This document shows positions 1 to 9,367 of a stretch of DNA of 64,000 bases, in pieces; position 1 is the first letter of the stretch; every line of letters begins with the position of its first letter. The notes under the pieces were generated by a model that worked only from the letters and a program-made list of their open reading frames with translations, was not told where the DNA came from and searched no databases. The translations under genes were made by a program, and so were the position numbers. This stretch comes from Pseudoalteromonas luteoviolacea (GTDB lineage Bacteria; Pseudomonadota; Gammaproteobacteria; Enterobacterales; Alteromonadaceae). The stretch is taken from contig NZ_JAGJEH010000001.1 in assembly GCF_018100925.1 (NCBI RefSeq), positions 620,001 through 684,000 on the forward strand, written 5' to 3'.

Positions 1-1
1 T

Positions 2-358
2 TGGTTCGCTACTGGAGATATTGCGACATATGATGATGAAGGGTTCTTTTATATTGTTGATCGTAAAAAAGACATGATCTTAGTCTCTGGCTTCAATGTG
101 TTCCCGAACGAAATTGAAGAAGTCGTTGCCAGCCATGATGGCGTTCTTGAAGTTGCCGCTATTGGCGTACCTCATGAGGTAAGTGGAGAGCAAGTAAAAG
201 TTTTTGTTGTAAGAAAAGATCAATCTCTGTCAGAAAAAGATATAATAGCGCATTGTCGTGAAAACCTAACAAACTACAAAGTTCCTAAAATGGTTGAGTT
301 TAGAGATGAACTACCAAAGACAAACGTAGGAAAAATATTACGTAGGGCGTTAAAATAA
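2..358 (+). CDS. fadD: Long-chain-fatty-acid--CoA ligase, C-terminal part (5' end outside window)
   Basis: The frame is open from base 2 and is the last 118 codons of an acyl-CoA synthetase of the ANL superfamily, which activates fatty acids with ATP and CoA at the inner membrane. The sequence shows the A8/hinge region ([20 protein letters not shown], then RKKDMI and [11 protein letters not shown]) and the A10 lysine region ([15 protein letters not shown]), so the carboxyl terminus is complete. The N-terminal adenylation domain lies upstream of the window. The gene is followed at once by a strong hairpin with a T-run, so it ends its own transcript before rnd. The fadD-rnd order is common in gammaproteobacteria. 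The family call is certain. The chain-length specificity is inferred from that synteny. Confidence 0.92.
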   Translation, partial: WFATGDIATYDDEGFFYIVDRKKDMILVSGFNVFPNEIEEVVASHDGVLEVAAIGVPHEVSGEQVKVFVVRKDQSLSEKDIIAHCRENLTNYKVPKMVEFRDELPKTNVGKILRRALK

Positions 359-360
359 GA

Positions 361-388
361 AAAAACCGGCAGCAGCCGGTTTTTTTTC
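361..388 (+). terminator. Rho-independent terminator after fadD
   Basis: An AACCGGC/GCCGGTT stem with a short AGCA loop is preceded by A's and followed by eight T's. It lies directly after the fadD stop codon. Confidence 0.85.
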
Positions 389-409
389 GCTAAATGCGAA
401 GGAGTCAAT

Positions 410-1540
410 GTGCAGTATCAGTTTATTCAATACCAAGCTGAATTAGATGAGTTTGTAAGCCTCATTTCGGATAGTAAAATTTTGGCAATAGATACCGAGT
501 TTATGCGAAGAAGAACGCTTTACCCGGAAAATGCCTTATTGCAAGTCTATGATGGTAAACATTTGGCGTTAATAGACCCCTTGGTAGACATGGATTTCTC
601 GGCGTTGTGGGCATTATTTACGTCACCTGATGTGATTAAAGTGATCCACTCTCCTTCGGAAGATATTGAAGTATTTCAAAACTTTGCAGGTATAGTACCG
701 GCGCCTCTTTTTGATACTCAATTTGCCTTACAGCTTTTAGGGGAGGGCAACTGCGTTGGTTTTGCTAATATGGTTAAATCATTGCTAGATATTGAGATAG
801 ATAAAAGCATGTCTCGTACAGATTGGTTGAAAAGGCCCCTGTCGGATAAGCAACTTGAATATGCAGCTGCTGATGTATTTTACTTATTACCCTGTTTCGA
901 AAAAATCATTGAGCAGATAGAACAAAAGCAACTGTTTGATATCGTGATTTCTGAAAGTGAACTCATCGCTAAAAAGCGTGCATTCAGAACCCCTGACGAA
1001 TACATTTATCTTAACATCAAAAATGTATGGCAACTGCGCAGTCGCGATCTGGCTGTGTTGAGAGAGCTTGCTGCATGGCGTATGAATAAGGCTGAAAAAA
1101 AGAATATTTCAGTAAACTTCATACTCAAAGAGCTCAATATGGTTGAAATTGCGAAAAGAAGACCTACTTCATTAGCAAGTATGCGCAATATTCCTGAAGT
1201 TGAAGCGATGGAAGTGAACCGTTCTGGTAAAGAAATCTTAGCATGTATTGAAGCGGGTCGAGCTGTTGAGGAAGATGCATTACCGTCCAAAGTTAAGCGG
1301 TTAATCGATTTTGCGCAGTATAAAAGAGCAGCTAAAGAGATTAAATCTGACATCACCCAAGTTGCGAAAGAGCGCAATTTACCAGTGGATGTGATCGCGT
1401 CCAAAAAACAAATTAATCAGGTAATAAGTTGGAATTGGAAGCTTACCGATACACAACGGCAAGTGATGATTAAACCTGACCTTTTTCAAGGTTGGCGCAA
1501 AGAAATCATTGGTGATGCGCTTAAAAAGTGGGAAATTTAA
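410..1540 (+). CDS. rnd: Ribonuclease D
   Basis: A 376-residue 3'-to-5' exoribonuclease that trims tRNA precursors and other structured RNAs. The DEDDy catalytic set is visible: D28 and E30 (IDTEF), D85 (SPSEDIEVF), and Y151/D155 (YAAAD). An HRDC-type helical domain follows at about residues 205-285, and the length matches E. coli RNase D. The start is GTG at 410, because AAGGAG at 399-404 is correctly spaced for it. The ATG at 408 is in another frame. A terminator precedes the gene and a hairpin follows it, so it is probably transcribed alone. Confidence 0.95.
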   Translation: MQYQFIQYQAELDEFVSLISDSKILAIDTEFMRRRTLYPENALLQVYDGKHLALIDPLVDMDFSALWALFTSPDVIKVIHSPSEDIEVFQNFAGIVPAPLFDTQFALQLLGEGNCVGFANMVKSLLDIEIDKSMSRTDWLKRPLSDKQLEYAAADVFYLLPCFEKIIEQIEQKQLFDIVISESELIAKKRAFRTPDEYIYLNIKNVWQLRSRDLAVLRELAAWRMNKAEKKNISVNFILKELNMVEIAKRRPTSLASMRNIPEVEAMEVNRSGKEILACIEAGRAVEEDALPSKVKRLIDFAQYKRAAKEIKSDITQVAKERNLPVDVIASKKQINQVISWNWKLTDTQRQVMIKPDLFQGWRKEIIGDALKKWEI

Positions 1541-1573
1541 GCCTGCTAATTGGATAATTTATGTAGACGTGTA

Positions 1574-1602
1574 AAAGGCACTGGCGCTGTGCCTTTACTT
1601 TT
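1574..1602 (+). terminator. Probable terminator after rnd
   Basis: AAAGGCAC/GTGCCTTT stem with a 7-base loop, followed by a T-rich stretch (ACTTTT). The T-run is interrupted, so termination may be partial. Confidence 0.6.
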
Positions 1603-1700
1603 AAAGTTTATTTAGTTGTAGCAAACATGGGCCATTAAGCCCTAATTAGTCTGCTGTTGCTAGCGAAGTAATGATTACTCGCTATCAATAGGATATGCAA

Positions 1701-2795
1701 CTATAGCTTAACTTGCTCACCCTCATTTAAAATATATAGTGGAGTTGTACTTTTTAGCTGGGTTTTCATATGGAGTAGTCTAAATAGCGCAGAATGAGAG
1801 GAATGATCTCCCATTTTCCAGCTCATATTGCCATGACCCCATGGGATCATTACCCCACAATTGAGTTCTTTGGCAGCTAAAAGCGCATCTTCGGGTGTTA
1901 AATGGACATTACGATACCATTTTCCATGTGTTTCATGATGGTATGACGCAATTGGAATGAGGCATACGTCCATATCGCCGTACTGTGCATGAATATCTTT
2001 AAAGTGTCCTGAATACCCTGTATCACCGGCGAAAAACAGTTGTCTGCCAGCGCTTTTAAATACCCATCCACCCCACAAAGTTTCGTCGTCATCATTGGTG
2101 ATCATAGGCACAACTACACGGTTGCTGAAATGGTGTGCTGGAACAAAGTGAACACCAGTCTGACCTACGTCATATTGAGTATACCAAGGCATTTCAACAA
2201 TATTGTATCCGCCAGTTGGAAAGTAGTCGGCAAAGTTTAGTGGAGTAAGATAGGTAGGTTGATTACCGATTTTTTCGATATCAGATTTACTAAAATGATC
2301 GTAGTGAATATGTGAATAAACGACTGCCTTGGCATCGTTCAAAGTTTGTTTTTGGTACGCGGTTGGTTCATTGCGATAAAATCCGCCTGCTAGGTGCACA
2401 AAAGCCCAATCTACTGGCCAATCGAATTGTCCTGTTACCGGGTCAATCAAAATGGTTTCCCCTGTGGGAGTTGTGACTGAAAAGCTGGCATGTCCTAACC
2501 ATTTTACGTCAAATGTATGCTGTTCATTGATAGAGAAAGCGGGGTTTTCTCCGATGTATTGACATGTTTCCATATCGTTTTGACATTCAATATATTGACT
2601 CTTAGGGTAACAATTTTCTACACAGGTATGGGGGTAAGTCTCAGGCATTTTGTAGCTGTTAGCAAATTGATGTGTGTATCCTTCGGTAGACTTATATTTT
2701 ATCTCTTGAGATGGCTCTAAACGATTGACATTGTTTGGGGTGGCGCAGCTAGCAAGTAAGATGCACATTGGCAATGGTAGGTATTTGTTTATCAT
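1701..2795 (-). CDS. Metallo-beta-lactamase-fold lipoprotein (NAPE-PLD/UlaG-like hydrolase)
   Basis: 364 residues. The N-terminus is a lipoprotein signal ending in the lipobox LLASC (Cys17), so the protein is exported and probably membrane-anchored. The metal site H162-x-H164-x-D166-H167 (SHIHYDHF) and a later GDTGYSGHF motif identify the MBL fold. WGHGNM near the C-terminus and the overall pattern (KWLGHASF, IDPV) resemble N-acyl-phosphatidylethanolamine phospholipase D/UlaG-type hydrolases, so a phosphodiester substrate such as a phospholipid is plausible but inferred. It stands alone between rnd and a small membrane gene, facing against both. No regulator is adjacent. Confidence 0.82.
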   Translation of the reverse strand: MINKYLPLPMCILLASCATPNNVNRLEPSQEIKYKSTEGYTHQFANSYKMPETYPHTCVENCYPKSQYIECQNDMETCQYIGENPAFSINEQHTFDVKWLGHASFSVTTPTGETILIDPVTGQFDWPVDWAFVHLAGGFYRNEPTAYQKQTLNDAKAVVYSHIHYDHFSKSDIEKIGNQPTYLTPLNFADYFPTGGYNIVEMPWYTQYDVGQTGVHFVPAHHFSNRVVVPMITNDDDETLWGGWVFKSAGRQLFFAGDTGYSGHFKDIHAQYGDMDVCLIPIASYHHETHGKWYRNVHLTPEDALLAAKELNCGVMIPWGHGNMSWKMGDHSSHSALFRLLHMKTQLKSTTPLYILNEGEQVKL

Positions 2796-2894
2796 GGGTA
2801 TTCAAATCTTGTTGTAATTATGGCTTTCTGTCTCTATTCTGACATTGACTGAAATAGCTTGTCTTATTCAATGTTAAACCGCTACGGGAGTATT

Positions 2895-3149
2895 ATGGAA
2901 CGAGTGTCAGATGAAACTTGGTACGCTGTATTGTTGTTCTTTGCTTTAATAATAGTACCGTTTTTAATAGGGCTCGCAATCTTTAAAATGTATCGAAAAG
3001 TGTTTCCTTACAAGCCATCTGAGTTTCAGTCTATTGTTGAGGAACTCAACGCTAAACGGGTCGGGTTTTTCAAACCGTTTTTGGTGGGGTGGGTAATTTG
3101 CAGCCCAGTGGTATTTTGGTTTTATAGTGAATATCTAGCACATCTTTAA
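2895..3149 (+). CDS. Small two-helix membrane protein, function unknown
   Basis: The frame opens at a TTG (2859), with ATG codons at 2871 and 2895. I place the start at 2895 because GGAG lies just upstream at 2887-2890; the spacing is tight. This gives 84 residues with a hydrophobic helix at about 11-30 (AVLLFFALIIVPFLIGLAIF) and a second near the C-terminus (FLVGWVICSPVVFWF), joined by a short charged loop. I do not recognise a family. It is probably an inner-membrane protein. It is divergent from the MBL lipoprotein and convergent with the mannose kinase gene. Confidence 0.6.
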   Translation: MERVSDETWYAVLLFFALIIVPFLIGLAIFKMYRKVFPYKPSEFQSIVEELNAKRVGFFKPFLVGWVICSPVVFWFYSEYLAHL

Positions 3150-3157
3150 ATTTAAAT

Positions 3158-3175
3158 AGGCTCTTCCATGAGCCT
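3158..3175. terminator. Weak hairpin between convergent genes
   Basis: AGGCTC/GAGCCT with a TTCCAT loop lies between two convergent genes. There is no clear T-run, so its role as a terminator is uncertain. Confidence 0.35.
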
Positions 3176-3197
3176 GTCTCACACTTAGGAAAATGTT

Positions 3198-4148
3198 CTA
3201 GCCTATATCGTGTTTTGTTGGCAATGAAGCAAACGCGCCATATCTAGTCACCGCATATGCGCCACATTTTGCCGAGAAGTTAACTAAATCTAAAACTTGT
3301 GCTTCGTTATTGACGATTTCATTGAATGCTATTGACTCGAGCTTTCTGGTCAACTCCGCAAGTAGGCCGCCGACAAAAGCATCTCCACCAGCTGTTGTAT
3401 CAACGGCGTTGACCTTTGGTGGAGAGATGTAACCTGAAAATTGATTGCTAAAATAGCGGATATCATTCGCCCCATCTGTAATGAGCAACAGCTTTACACG
3501 ACTATTGAGAATTGCTTCTATCGTTGTTTGCTCATCTTGTGAAGGGTGCGCATGGGTATTCAAAAACTCCAATTCTTCTTTAGAAAGCTTAACAATATCT
3601 GCCTGAGTCATGATATGCCAAATTCTATCCAAGCAATGATTCATGGATGGCCATAAATTTTCTCGCAAATTCATGTCAAAGCTTTTGATCAAACCGTGGT
3701 TTTTAGCTTGTTCCATTGCAGTGACTGTACTTAAATAAATATTCTTTTCGGTCAAACTATTTGAGCAAACATGCAGAATCTTTCCCTGCTCGAACATCTC
3801 AGACTCAAAGTGCTCTGCACGAAACAATAAGTCAGCGGCTGGTGGTCTGTAAAAGCTAAAGCTTCGCTCTCCGCCAGCATCCAATGATACGAACGCAAGG
3901 GCCGTTTTCGCTTCTTTCGTAAATTTAACGTACTGCGTGTTTACTTGTTGGTGAGATAACTCTTCTTTGAGAAAATGGCCGAACATGTCATCTCCTAACA
4001 TGCCACAAAATGCGCTGTCCACACCTTGCTTTGCCACCGCGACAGAAACGTTAGCGGGGGCGCCGCCTGCGTATTTTGTAAATGACTCTGGCGTGCCGCC
4101 ATCGGATAAGAAATCAATTAATGCTTCGCCAAAACAAACTACACTCAT
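3198..4148 (-). CDS. PfkB-family sugar kinase, probable fructokinase of the mannose pathway
   Basis: 316 residues, the usual length for ribokinase/PfkB-family sugar kinases. Family signature 1 is seen as GGAPANVSVAVAK (28-40) and signature 2 as DTTAGGDAF (250-258), with D256 the expected catalytic base. The start ATG overlaps the stop of the upstream isomerase gene in an ATGA arrangement, so the two are translationally coupled. Because that partner makes fructose from mannose, the likely reaction is fructose to fructose-6-phosphate with ATP in the cytoplasm. The family is clear. The substrate is inferred from the neighbour. Confidence 0.88.
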   Translation of the reverse strand: MSVVCFGEALIDFLSDGGTPESFTKYAGGAPANVSVAVAKQGVDSAFCGMLGDDMFGHFLKEELSHQQVNTQYVKFTKEAKTALAFVSLDAGGERSFSFYRPPAADLLFRAEHFESEMFEQGKILHVCSNSLTEKNIYLSTVTAMEQAKNHGLIKSFDMNLRENLWPSMNHCLDRIWHIMTQADIVKLSKEELEFLNTHAHPSQDEQTTIEAILNSRVKLLLITDGANDIRYFSNQFSGYISPPKVNAVDTTAGGDAFVGGLLAELTRKLESIAFNEIVNNEAQVLDLVNFSAKCGAYAVTRYGAFASLPTKHDIG

Positions 4149-5338
4149 TGGCTTTTCTCGCTTATATTGTAGGCCCTAAGTACTTCGTAACATGCGCCCA
4201 TTGTATGGTAATCAGTTTTACCTGCGGGGCTTTTTTCATCACTATATGAGCGATTGTCTTGTGTTAGTATTCGATACCACGCACCATATTTATGATCAAT
4301 CATATGTTGCCAGCTGTATTGCCAAATTTTGTCGTACCACTGCCAATACTTCTCGTCATTGGTTTCAATAGCGAGAAGTGCGGCCGCCGCAAAGCTTTCT
4401 GCTTGAACCCAAAAGTACTTGTCGCCATCACAGATAGTTTTATCCGGTGCGAATCCGTAGCAAATACCGCCATGTTCTTCATCCCACGCGTTATCTAGTG
4501 CTTGGTCGAATAAAAACTTGGCTTTTTCTACCATCCAAGATTCTGGTTTGTGTCTGTTGAGAATTAATAACAGTTTGGTCCATTCAGTTTGGTGACCTGG
4601 CTGAAAACCCCAGGGTCTGAACAAATGTTTCGGGTTGTCTTTATTATAATCCCAATCAATTTCCCAATCTGTGTTGTAGTGCTCCCAAATCAGTCCGTCT
4701 GCCAGTTTAGCCTGACGAACCGTCATATTGTGGGCAAGGGTATAGGCTCTTTCCAAAAACTTACTGTCATTGGTGGCTTCAAAGCACATCAGCAGCGCTT
4801 CACACATGTGCATATTGGCATTTTGGCCACGATATTGATCTGCATATTCAAAGCTTGCATCAAACTCATCTAAATACAGCTCGAACTGAGTATCGTAATA
4901 TTTGTCTTCTAGCAGTGACCATACACGCTCTATAGTGTCACTTGCTGAGTTTATGCCGGCTTTGTGCGCAATGGCGTTAGCTAAAAGTACAAAAGCAAGG
5001 CCATAGCAGTGGTTGGTAAGGTCAGTGGCTACACCGTTTTCAATTAGCCAAGCATAACCGCCATTTTCTTGTTTATGTACGTTTTCAAGGTAATCAAGCC
5101 CATGACGTGCTAGATCTAAATATTCGGTTTTATCTGTATGGATATACGCCATTGCATAATTGAAAACAAATCGTGTACTTGAAACTAGGTGTCGGGTTGT
5201 GGCGTCATACACCTCACCGCTATCTTTAAAAAATTGATAAAACCCGCCTTGGCTGTCTACGCATCTTGGGTGATAAAAATCCATCGTTCTATCAATATGT
5301 TGCTGTAAAAAATCTCTACTCTTAAAATCTAGCGACAT
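4145..5338 (-). CDS. AGE-family sugar isomerase, probable mannose isomerase
   Basis: 397 residues of the N-acylglucosamine 2-epimerase superfamily, an (alpha/alpha)6 barrel. Visible family features include FYHPRCVDSQGGFYQFF, ATTRHLVSSTRFVFNYA, RGQNANMHMCEALL, EHYNTDWEID, FQPGHQTEWTKLLL and DYHTMGACYEVLRAY, which fit the YihS/mannose-isomerase branch that interconverts mannose and fructose. The open frame begins at a GTG (5353), but ATG 5338 has GGAG nine bases upstream and is chosen. The gene overlaps the kinase by four bases. It is divergent from the transporter across a 240-base region that holds a LacI-like operator, which could serve both directions. The mannose specificity is inferred from the GH92 gene nearby. 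Confidence 0.85.
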   Translation of the reverse strand: MSLDFKSRDFLQQHIDRTMDFYHPRCVDSQGGFYQFFKDSGEVYDATTRHLVSSTRFVFNYAMAYIHTDKTEYLDLARHGLDYLENVHKQENGGYAWLIENGVATDLTNHCYGLAFVLLANAIAHKAGINSASDTIERVWSLLEDKYYDTQFELYLDEFDASFEYADQYRGQNANMHMCEALLMCFEATNDSKFLERAYTLAHNMTVRQAKLADGLIWEHYNTDWEIDWDYNKDNPKHLFRPWGFQPGHQTEWTKLLLILNRHKPESWMVEKAKFLFDQALDNAWDEEHGGICYGFAPDKTICDGDKYFWVQAESFAAAALLAIETNDEKYWQWYDKIWQYSWQHMIDHKYGAWYRILTQDNRSYSDEKSPAGKTDYHTMGACYEVLRAYNISEKSQ

Positions 5339-5497
5339 AAATTCGTGCTCCACTCTCTAATCGCGTAGCGGTAAATGCTTAACAAGCTTAGCGTGTTTTT
5401 GAATCAAAACGTTTTTCTTTTAGCTTTGTTAATTCAGGGAAGTGCATCAACCGTTGTTTTTCATTTATTCGTTTACTCTAGCATCTTAAAAAAAATA

Positions 5498-5512
5498 ATG
5501 GAACGATCCAAT
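5498..5512. promoter_or_regulatory. LacI-like operator, copy 1 (transporter/isomerase divergent region)
   Basis: ATGGAACGATCCAAT is an imperfect palindrome around a central CG, the form typical of LacI-family operators. The core TGGAACGATCCAAT recurs exactly before the GH92 gene at 6971-6984. It lies between two divergent mannose genes. No lacI-type gene is present in the window, so the regulator must be elsewhere. Confidence 0.7.
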
Positions 5513-5579
5513 AAAACATTTGTGATTTTCTTGTAACAATGTGTAGAATCATTACATCCTTTAACATGGAGTAATCCGA

Positions 5580-6851
5580 GTGAGTGAAATCAACATGAAT
5601 CAAAGCATTGCTGCTGGCACCCATAACAACGAAAAAAACTTTTTTTTTCCGTTAGCAGCAATGACAACCCTGTTTTTCTTATGGGGTTTTATAACTGTAT
5701 TTAACGATGTATTAATTCCGAGATTAAAAAGTGTCTTTGACTTAAACTACACCGAAGCAATGTTAATTCAATTTTGTTTCTTCATTGCCTATTTTGTCGT
5801 TTCCCTTCCAGCTGGCTCTTTAGTAAAACGATTTGGATATCAAAAAGGTATAATCATTGGTTTGATTGTCGCCGCGTGTGGCTGCCTATTGTTTTACCCC
5901 GCAGTGATTGTACACCAGTACTGGATCTTCTTGACTGCACTGTTTGTAATGGCGTCAGGTATTGTGATCTTACAGGTATCTGCCAACCCGTATGTTGCAG
6001 CGCTGGGCACCTCTAAAACAGCCTCAAGCCGCTTAAACTTAGCCCAAGCACTTAATTCACTCGGCACAACACTCGGCCCAATCGCAGGCGGTATGCTGCT
6101 CTTTGGCGCTGGTGGTGCAATGGCTGTAGAAGCTGCAAGTGCAGATTCGGTAAAAGTACCATATCTCGTTATTGCAGGGGTTTTGGTTGCTATTGCCGTG
6201 GTATTCGCATTTTTAAAGCTACCTACAATTGAGGCACATGTTGAAACTGTAGACTGCAAAGTTAAAGACAAAAATCTTAAAGAAGCCCCGCATTTGATGA
6301 TGGGGGTTGTCGCAATCTTTTGTTATGTAGGCGCAGAAGTGTCTATTGGCAGTTTTATTGTAAATTACTTTGCAGAAGCGCATATCGGTGGCTTGGATGC
6401 GCCTACAGCAGCCAAGCTACTAGGCTACTATTGGGGTGGTGCCATGGTAGGCCGATTTATCGGTTCGCAAGCACTAAAATATGTAGCGCCATCTAAGGCA
6501 CTGATCTTTAATTCTGTATTTGTGATGTTGTTGCTGGTTGTAACAATGTCAACAGAAGGGAATGTCGCAATGGTTGCTGTTTTGGCAATTGGTTTATTCA
6601 ATTCCATTATGTTCCCAACTATCTTTACAATCGCGATTGAGGGCCTAGGCTCGTTGACCAGTAAGGGTTCTGGCTGGTTGTGTTTGGCTATCGTTGGCGG
6701 TGCAATTATTCCGTTGTTACAAGGTGTTGTGGCGGATAGCATGCATATTCAAATTAGTTTTATTGTACCACTGGTGTGCTATGTGTTTATTGCATGGTAC
6801 GGACTTAACGTCGTTAAGTTATCTAAACAATGGCATGATAAAGTAGCCTAG
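5580..6851 (+). CDS. FucP/GluP-type MFS sugar:H+ symporter, probable mannose importer
   Basis: 423 residues with about 12 hydrophobic helices, the normal size for this MFS family. Strong family motifs are FFLWGFITVFNDVLIPRLK near the N-terminus, AGSLVKRFGYQKGIIIGL, SANPYVAALG and SRLNLAQALNSLGTTLGP, as in L-fucose and glucose/galactose permeases of Gram-negative bacteria. The start is GTG 5580, with GGAG at 5568-5571 eight bases before it. An operator shared with the GH92 gene lies 70 bases upstream. Flanked by the isomerase/kinase pair and the mannosidase, it most likely imports mannose released in the periplasm. The sugar is inferred from context. Confidence 0.88.
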   Translation: MSEINMNQSIAAGTHNNEKNFFFPLAAMTTLFFLWGFITVFNDVLIPRLKSVFDLNYTEAMLIQFCFFIAYFVVSLPAGSLVKRFGYQKGIIIGLIVAACGCLLFYPAVIVHQYWIFLTALFVMASGIVILQVSANPYVAALGTSKTASSRLNLAQALNSLGTTLGPIAGGMLLFGAGGAMAVEAASADSVKVPYLVIAGVLVAIAVVFAFLKLPTIEAHVETVDCKVKDKNLKEAPHLMMGVVAIFCYVGAEVSIGSFIVNYFAEAHIGGLDAPTAAKLLGYYWGGAMVGRFIGSQALKYVAPSKALIFNSVFVMLLLVVTMSTEGNVAMVAVLAIGLFNSIMFPTIFTIAIEGLGSLTSKGSGWLCLAIVGGAIIPLLQGVVADSMHIQISFIVPLVCYVFIAWYGLNVVKLSKQWHDKVA

Positions 6852-6873
6852 CGCTCAAGCACCCCCTGCAATT

Positions 6874-6898
6874 AGGCAAGTGTTCACTTGCCTTTTTC
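6874..6898 (+). terminator. Terminator after the MFS transporter gene
   Basis: AGGCAAGTG/CACTTGCCT perfect stem with a two-base TT gap, followed by TTTTT. It separates the transporter transcript from the GH92 unit. Confidence 0.8.
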
Positions 6899-6969
6899 AT
6901 CTTAAATTTATAAATTTCTATCTCATAACTATTGAATACGTATTCATAGACGTTGTATATTAAACTCAG

Positions 6970-6984
6970 TTGGAACGATCCAAT
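6970..6984. promoter_or_regulatory. LacI-like operator, copy 2 (GH92 promoter)
   Basis: TTGGAACGATCCAAT lies 27 bases before the GH92 start codon and matches copy 1 over 14 contiguous bases. Its position suits repression of the mannosidase-peptidase unit by the same regulator. Confidence 0.72.
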
Positions 6985-7010
6985 CATAATTTAGAATAAA
7001 GGAGAGGCAC

Positions 7011-9365
7011 ATGCATCGCTCTATTTGGGCAGCAGCTATGCTGTCACTTACCACTGCATCGTCGGTAAGTGTCGCTAGCGGGTCAAACACGCAGTGGGTT
7101 GATACATTTATTGGTACCGGGGGAGATGGTCATACTTTCCCTGGCGCAGTGGTTCCATTTGGTATGGTGCAATTAAGCCCTGATACCGATAACCCGATGC
7201 GCGGCGTTTCACCACAACCAGAAATATACAAACGTTGTGCAGGTTATCATTATGACGATCACACCATTGTGGGATTCTCCCATACACATTTCTCAGGTAC
7301 TGGACACTCTGACCTAGGTGATCTTTTAGTCATGCCTATAACAGGTGATGTCAAACTAGATGCGGGTACAGCAGAAAAACCTGACACAGGTTATCGCTCT
7401 CGCTTTTCTCACGACAAAGAGTGGTCAGAGCCAGGTTATTATGGTGTCGAACTACAAGACTACAATGTGACGGCTGAACTCACCGCAACAGCACGTGTGG
7501 GCATGCACAAATACACCTTTAACAGTCATGATAGTGGTCATGTTCTGTTTGATTTAACTAGCTCTATTTATAACTTTGAAAATAAAGTGATTTGGAGTGA
7601 TATTCGCAAGGTTGATGACAGAACCCTAGTTGCGTATCGCGCCACAAACGGTTGGGCTAGAAATAGACAAATGTATTTTGCGATTCAGTTCTCTCAACCA
7701 ATTGAGGACTATCAATTTATCAATCAAGACAACATGCGTTACAGATGCATGAACTGCCTAAATACAAAGCAAAAACATTCAACAATTGAAAATAAAGCGG
7801 TAAAAATGACCGCAGGTAAAGCGGTTAAATTTGTTGCATCATTCGATGGCTTAAAAGACAAACCTCTTTACGTAAAAGTTGGTCTTTCAGCTGTTAGCCG
7901 TTCAAACGCCCTTGAAAACTTAAATGCAGAGATCCCACATTGGGACTTTGACAAAGTGCGTGCAGACTCAAAACAACTTTGGGCAAATTATTTAGACAAG
8001 GTTGACGTAGAAGGTACGGTTTCTGAAAAACGTCAATTCTACACCGCACTTTATCACGCACTTCAAGCACCGAGCATCTATCAAGATGTTAACGGTCAAT
8101 ATCGTGGCGTTGATGGTGAAATTCATGAAGGTAAAGGGTTTGAACACTACACTCTATTCTCTTTATGGGACACGTACAGAGCACTGCACCCGCTATTAAC
8201 ATATATTGACCCAGACCGTGTATCGGGCATGATCCAGTCCATGTTGGTTCACTACCAGCAAAGCTATGAAAAAATGCTGCCAATTTGGTCTTTCCATGCT
8301 CATGAAACTTGGACAATGATTGGCTACCACGCGGTATCGGTTATCGCGGACGCTTACCTAAAAGGCATTAGAGATTACGACATTGACCTAGCAGTTGAAG
8401 CGATTACCAATACGGCGAACAACAAAGTATACGATGCGATACCTGAGTACAAAAAGTATGGTTATGTACCTATGGATGTGCTGCCAGAATCTGTGTCGAT
8501 CACTTTAGAATATGCCTACGACGACTATGCGATTGCACGCATGTTTGAAGCCATGGGTAAAACTGAACTGGCTAAAGATTACTATGCACGTGCAATGAGC
8601 TATCGAAATGTATTTGACCCACAAACCAAGTTTATGCGTGGTCGTGATACGAAAGGTAACTGGAATCCAGAGTTCAATGCGTATGAAGCAAAGTACATGG
8701 GTGCATTCACAGAAGGTAACTCAATGCAATACAGCTTCTATGTGCCACATGATGTCGCAGGTCTGATTGACTTAATGGGTGGTGACGATGCCTTTGAGCA
8801 GCGCCTCGATGATCTATTTGATACACACTTGTCCGCTGACATGATTAAAGAGCATGAAGATATTGCAGGTCTTATCGGCAACTATGCACATGGTAATGAA
8901 CCAAGCCACCATATTGCATATCTATACAACTATGCAGGTAAGCCTTGGCGTACACAAGAACGTATTCGTCAGATCATGGATACATTGAGCTCTGATAAAC
9001 CAGATGGCTTGGCTGGTAACGATGACGTAGGTCAGATGTCAGCATGGTATATTTTCTCTGCAATGGGCTTTTACCCTGTCGCGCCGGGTGATTTAGCTTA
9101 TGCAATTGGTGCGCCTCAAACGCCAAAAGTAACACTTAAACTTGCCAACGGTAAAACGTTTACAACCACGGCAAAAGGTTTGAGCAAAACACACAAATAT
9201 ATTCAGTCTGTTAGTTTAAATGGTAAGCCGCTAACACGTAACTATCTGACTCATGACGATATCATGGCTGGTGGTGAATTAAAGTATGTTATGAGCGACA
9301 AGCCTAATAAGGCGTGGGGTAGCGATATTACCGCGCGTCCGCCTTCAATGTCGGAGTATCACTAA
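7011..9365 (+). CDS. GH92 alpha-mannosidase, exported
   Basis: 784 residues beginning with a signal peptide (MHRSIWAAAMLSLTTASSVSVASG), so it acts in the periplasm or outside the cell. Family GH92 motifs are clear: DTFIGTGGDGHTFPG and VVPFGMVQLSPDT near the N-terminus, GFSHTHFSGTGHSDLGD, GNEPSHHIAYLYNYAG, and GNDDVGQMSAWY (from G669) containing the aspartates expected as catalytic base. GH92 enzymes are Ca2+-dependent exo-alpha-mannosidases with inversion, often alpha-1,2 specific; the linkage here cannot be read from sequence. A good GGAG lies before ATG 7011. The next gene starts three bases after the stop, so the two form an operon, with the LacI-like operator upstream. Confidence 0.94.
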   Translation: MHRSIWAAAMLSLTTASSVSVASGSNTQWVDTFIGTGGDGHTFPGAVVPFGMVQLSPDTDNPMRGVSPQPEIYKRCAGYHYDDHTIVGFSHTHFSGTGHSDLGDLLVMPITGDVKLDAGTAEKPDTGYRSRFSHDKEWSEPGYYGVELQDYNVTAELTATARVGMHKYTFNSHDSGHVLFDLTSSIYNFENKVIWSDIRKVDDRTLVAYRATNGWARNRQMYFAIQFSQPIEDYQFINQDNMRYRCMNCLNTKQKHSTIENKAVKMTAGKAVKFVASFDGLKDKPLYVKVGLSAVSRSNALENLNAEIPHWDFDKVRADSKQLWANYLDKVDVEGTVSEKRQFYTALYHALQAPSIYQDVNGQYRGVDGEIHEGKGFEHYTLFSLWDTYRALHPLLTYIDPDRVSGMIQSMLVHYQQSYEKMLPIWSFHAHETWTMIGYHAVSVIADAYLKGIRDYDIDLAVEAITNTANNKVYDAIPEYKKYGYVPMDVLPESVSITLEYAYDDYAIARMFEAMGKTELAKDYYARAMSYRNVFDPQTKFMRGRDTKGNWNPEFNAYEAKYMGAFTEGNSMQYSFYVPHDVAGLIDLMGGDDAFEQRLDDLFDTHLSADMIKEHEDIAGLIGNYAHGNEPSHHIAYLYNYAGKPWRTQERIRQIMDTLSSDKPDGLAGNDDVGQMSAWYIFSAMGFYPVAPGDLAYAIGAPQTPKVTLKLANGKTFTTTAKGLSKTHKYIQSVSLNGKPLTRNYLTHDDIMAGGELKYVMSDKPNKAWGSDITARPPSMSEYH

Positions 9366-9367
9366 GT

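Noticed and set aside
5407..5416. AAAACGTTTT palindrome upstream of the mannose isomerase gene.
   Set aside because: Short and AT-rich; no second copy seen in this locus, so it is not claimed as an operator.
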